A DNA stretch of 15,084 bases from CANNDT01 sp945876205 (lineage in GTDB: Bacteria; Acidobacteriota; Vicinamibacteria; Vicinamibacterales; UBA2999). The stretch lies in assembly GCA_947503365.1 (NCBI GenBank), contig CANNDT010000107.1:1-15084 (forward strand), read 5' to 3'. Under the pieces are notes generated by a model. The model was not told the DNA's origin, did not search any database, and worked only from the letters and a program-made list of their open reading frames with translations. Every line of letters starts with the position of its first letter. Positions within the stretch are counted from its first letter, which is position 1. Positions 12,583-15,084 of this stretch are shown in pieces. The position numbers were made by a program, and so were the translations under genes.

Positions 12583-15084
12583 ATGCTCGCTCTTCGACTG
12601 CTCGCAGTGGCTCTAGTCGTACTCACGTACTCAGGTACTGCGCTTGCCCAGCTCAGCACGCCAACTGTCTTCGGCTCGACGCGCTTTGTCCGGACACATG
12701 GGCGTCCCGACACGTTCGAGCGCACGTTCGTCGTCCCGGCCTGGGTCGTCGGTCCCTTCACGCTTCGCGTGGAGAACGGCGCCCCGGACGGCTCCAACCG
12801 CCAGGTGCTCGGCTGGATCTGGATCAACGGCAAACGGGTGGTTGCGCCGTCCGACTTCCGCCGCAACCGCAACAAGCGGTTGGACGAGGAGCACGAGCGT
12901 GGGTCGTTTGCCGATCGTGAGGACGATGATGACGACGAGCAGATGGAGCGAAAGCGAGGCCGTCCAGTGTCAGACGGCGTCATCGTCCGCGAGGTGACGC
13001 TGAAGGCCACGAACACTCTGCGGGTGCGGCTGTCCGGCCGTCGAGCTCGCTACGTCACGGTGACTATCACCGGCACCAATGGCGACCGCACCGGACCGCA
13101 GTTGACGTTGCTGGAGCCGGCGGTGACGACAATCAGCAGCGCGCCGGTGCAGGTGCGATGGCGATACAGCGATGGCGTCGGCGCCGGGGAGCGCGGCGCG
13201 TCGGGGGTGGTGCCGTCCACGTTGCGCGTCACTATTGATGGATTGGACAAGACGTCCAGTTTCGCGGCGACAGCGACCGAGGCTTCTGCCTCGCTCGTCC
13301 TTGGCGAAGGCTCACACGCTCTCGAAGCCACGGTGAGCGATCTGGCCGGCAACGCCTCGACGGCATTGTCAACGTTCACGGTCGATCGCACGGCGCCGAA
13401 TCTGACGCTGACATCACCAGAGGAAGGCGCGGTCGTCGCGAATGTGCCATTTCTCGCGCGCGGCACCGTCGTCGACTCGGCCACCGTGAGCGTCACCGTG
13501 GACGGCGTCCCCGCGAGTGTAGCGGGCAACGAATGGAGCGCCATGATTGGCGCGGGGCCAGATGGCGATCGAACCATCGCCGTGGCGGCTGTCGACGTCG
13601 CGGGGAATCAGTCGGCCGTGTCGCGGCGATTCGTTGTGGACACAACACCGCCGGTCCTCACGATTCTCGAGCCTGTAGCAGGGATGTCCACACTCGCGAG
13701 CGAGGTGACGGTCACCGGTACGGTCGAGGACCTGACTCTGCAATCCGTCCTGGTCAACGGAGTCACGGCCGGCTCGTCTACCTTCCACGCCACCGTTCCC
13801 CTCAACGAAGGCGACAACGTGATTTCGGTGGCCGCTACCGACGCGACAGGTCGCACGGCCGCGGCGCAGGTGCACGTCACGCGCATCATCGAGAACCCCT
13901 GTGAGTATTCGATATCGCCATCGACTGCCGCGGTCTCTGCGGACGCCGGCAGCGGGTTGGTAGCCGTGTCGACGACGGACGGCTGTGACTGGACCGCATC
14001 GACAAGTGCGGAATGGCTGGCGATCGGCAGCGTGGCGGGCGGCTACGGCGATCAGGTGACCGCCGATGGCGCGGTCGGGTTCTGGCGGCTCGACGACATC
14101 GATGGCTCGGCGCTTCGCGACAGTAGCGGACACCACTTTGACGGAGCACTCTTCGGGGGATACACGCAGGATGTCCCGGGTGCGCTTGCGGCAGCCAACG
14201 GCGCCACGCTGTTTGAAGGCGGGGTCGTGCAGTTCGCGAACGGTCCCACTCTGCTCGGCGGGCCGTTCACGGTCGAAGTCTGGCTGCAGAACCCATCGTG
14301 GGGCAGCGTCGCTGGGGGCTCTGGGTGGATGCTGTCCATAGAGAGCGGCCATGTGCGCTTCCGTGGGGAACGCAACGAGGTCGAGCGGTTCAACGTGCGG
14401 TCTGAGCGATCGCTCGACGATGGCGAGTGGCACCATGTGGTGGCGACCTACGACCCGCCACACCAGACCGTGAGCATGTTCGTGGATGGCGTGCTTGATG
14501 CGAGCGGACCGACCCTCTTGTCTGCGATGAATGGCAGCACGTTCTTCACGATGGGGCCGATGGCCGCCACGGTGGACGAGCTGGCCGTCTACCGGCCCGC
14601 ACTGAGTGCGTCACAGGTCGCCGCCCACTTCGACCTGCGGGGCGCGACGAGCGGCGGGCCCGGTTCCGTGACCTACACGGTTGAGCCGAATCCGGGGTTC
14701 CAGCCTCGTGCCGGCACTATGACTGTCGCGGGACACGCCGTCTCGATCACACAGGCTGGACGGAACTGCTTCACGGTCGCGCCGACGACCATCAATCCCG
14801 GCCCTGGCGGCGGCGCCGGCACCATTCACATCACGGCGATCGACAACACCTGTGATTGGACGGTGACGCCCGGGGCATCGTGGATCACCATCGACTCGTC
14901 ATCGGGCACGGCCTCGGGCGACGTGCACTACAGCGTCGCGGCCAATCCAGCGCTGCTCGATCGCATCGCCACGCTCACGGTCGCGGGTCAGGTGGTGTCG
15001 GTTGGTCAGGGCGGTGTGCCCGTCCAGCGGACGGCATTTCATTTTTCACTCGCGGCCGGATTGCAGCATTCGCTGGCACTGAAC
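12583..15084 (+). CDS. large secreted multidomain protein: Ig-like, BACON, LamG, RCC1-like (3' end outside window)
   Basis: The frame is open for all 834 codons to the window edge, with no stop, so the gene continues. A signal peptide (MLALRLLAVALVVLTYSGTALA, likely cut after A22) sends it out of the cytoplasm. Residues about 27-165 form an unrecognised N-terminal domain with a highly charged loop (about 92-128, including DDDDDE). Three Ig-like repeats start at GPQLTLLEP (171), APNLTLTSP (271) and PPVLTILEP (356). A BACON domain begins at C440 (CDWTASTSAEWLAI), is interrupted by a LamG-like domain (about 491-686; VGFWRLDD, WHHVVATYD, MFVDGV, VDELAVYRPALS), and resumes at about 690-726 (SVTYTVEPNPGFQ...ITQAG). 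A complete second BACON domain covers about 729-811. FHFSLAAGLQHSLALN (819-834) looks like the opening of RCC1-type propeller repeats. It is divergent from hrcA. Probably a carbohydrate-binding or adhesin-type surface protein; the role is inference. Confidence 0.88.
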   Translation, partial: MLALRLLAVALVVLTYSGTALAQLSTPTVFGSTRFVRTHGRPDTFERTFVVPAWVVGPFTLRVENGAPDGSNRQVLGWIWINGKRVVAPSDFRRNRNKRLDEEHERGSFADREDDDDDEQMERKRGRPVSDGVIVREVTLKATNTLRVRLSGRRARYVTVTITGTNGDRTGPQLTLLEPAVTTISSAPVQVRWRYSDGVGAGERGASGVVPSTLRVTIDGLDKTSSFAATATEASASLVLGEGSHALEATVSDLAGNASTALSTFTVDRTAPNLTLTSPEEGAVVANVPFLARGTVVDSATVSVTVDGVPASVAGNEWSAMIGAGPDGDRTIAVAAVDVAGNQSAVSRRFVVDTTPPVLTILEPVAGMSTLASEVTVTGTVEDLTLQSVLVNGVTAGSSTFHATVPLNEGDNVISVAATDATGRTAAAQVHVTRIIENPCEYSISPSTAAVSADAGSGLVAVSTTDGCDWTASTSAEWLAIGSVAGGYGDQVTADGAVGFWRLDDIDGSALRDSSGHHFDGALFGGYTQDVPGALAAANGATLFEGGVVQFANGPTLLGGPFTVEVWLQNPSWGSVAGGSGWMLSIESGHVRFRGERNEVERFNVRSERSLDDGEWHHVVATYDPPHQTVSMFVDGVLDASGPTLLSAMNGSTFFTMGPMAATVDELAVYRPALSASQVAAHFDLRGATSGGPGSVTYTVEPNPGFQPRAGTMTVAGHAVSITQAGRNCFTVAPTTINPGPGGGAGTIHITAIDNTCDWTVTPGASWITIDSSSGTASGDVHYSVAANPALLDRIATLTVAGQVVSVGQGGVPVQRTAFHFSLAAGLQHSLALN

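Noticed and set aside
13414..14463. A 349-codon minus-strand frame inside the surface protein gene
   Set aside because: The plus strand there encodes clear Ig-like, BACON and LamG sequence without interruption; the minus frame is an arginine-rich shadow.
1..15084. CRISPR arrays, tRNA or rRNA genes, insertion sequences, phage genes
   Set aside because: I saw no regularly spaced direct repeats, no tRNA-like cloverleaf, no transposase or integrase, and no structural phage gene on either strand.

Overview
The window is GC-rich bacterial chromosome with tightly packed genes, mostly on the minus strand. The mix of genes suggests an Acidobacteriota-type organism, perhaps the Vicinamibacteria: hrcA-grpE-dnaJ without dnaK, a cytosolic Ser/Thr kinase, a PilT/PilU motor, a large BACON/LamG/RCC1-like surface protein, and several families of short intergenic palindromes. 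This placement is inference from gene content and style; no 16S or other decisive marker is present.

Layout. Positions 1-1033 (plus strand) hold the tail of an upstream frame, a decayed leucine-rich-repeat fragment, and two overlapping genes for small membrane proteins of unknown function. These converge on a minus-strand block, 1094-6444, transcribed right to left as ilvE, pilT, recX, alaS. ilvE and pilT are 9 nt apart and recX/alaS overlap by 11 nt; a strong hairpin repeat separates pilT from recX. Next on the minus strand is a Ser/Thr kinase with a C-terminal zinc ribbon, apparently leaderless, whose -10 box overlaps the stop codon of a MOSC-domain gene.

Positions 8049-8124 hold two REP-like hairpins facing each other between divergent MOSC and rsmE. 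rsmE (plus) then converges on the minus-strand heat-shock cluster hrcA-grpE-dnaJ-prmA, which is very compact (6-nt gap, 4-nt GTGA overlap, 1-nt gap). dnaK is not in this cluster, and rsmE is flipped relative to prmA.

From 12583 to the right edge an uninterrupted, open-ended plus-strand gene encodes a secreted multidomain protein: signal peptide, charged N-terminal domain, three Ig-like repeats, a BACON domain apparently split by an inserted LamG domain, a second complete BACON domain, and the start of what looks like an RCC1-type repeat region.

Working themes: translation (alaS, the 16S rRNA methylase gene rsmE, the L11 methylase gene prmA), protein folding control (hrcA/grpE/dnaJ), recombination control (recX), branched-chain amino acids (ilvE), surface motility (pilT) and a surface adhesin-like protein. 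No complete new defence or mobile system is visible. The least ordinary items are the nested BACON/LamG architecture, the REP-like doublet with compensatory stem changes, the two coupled small membrane genes, and an operator-like palindrome over the hrcA promoter in place of CIRCE.
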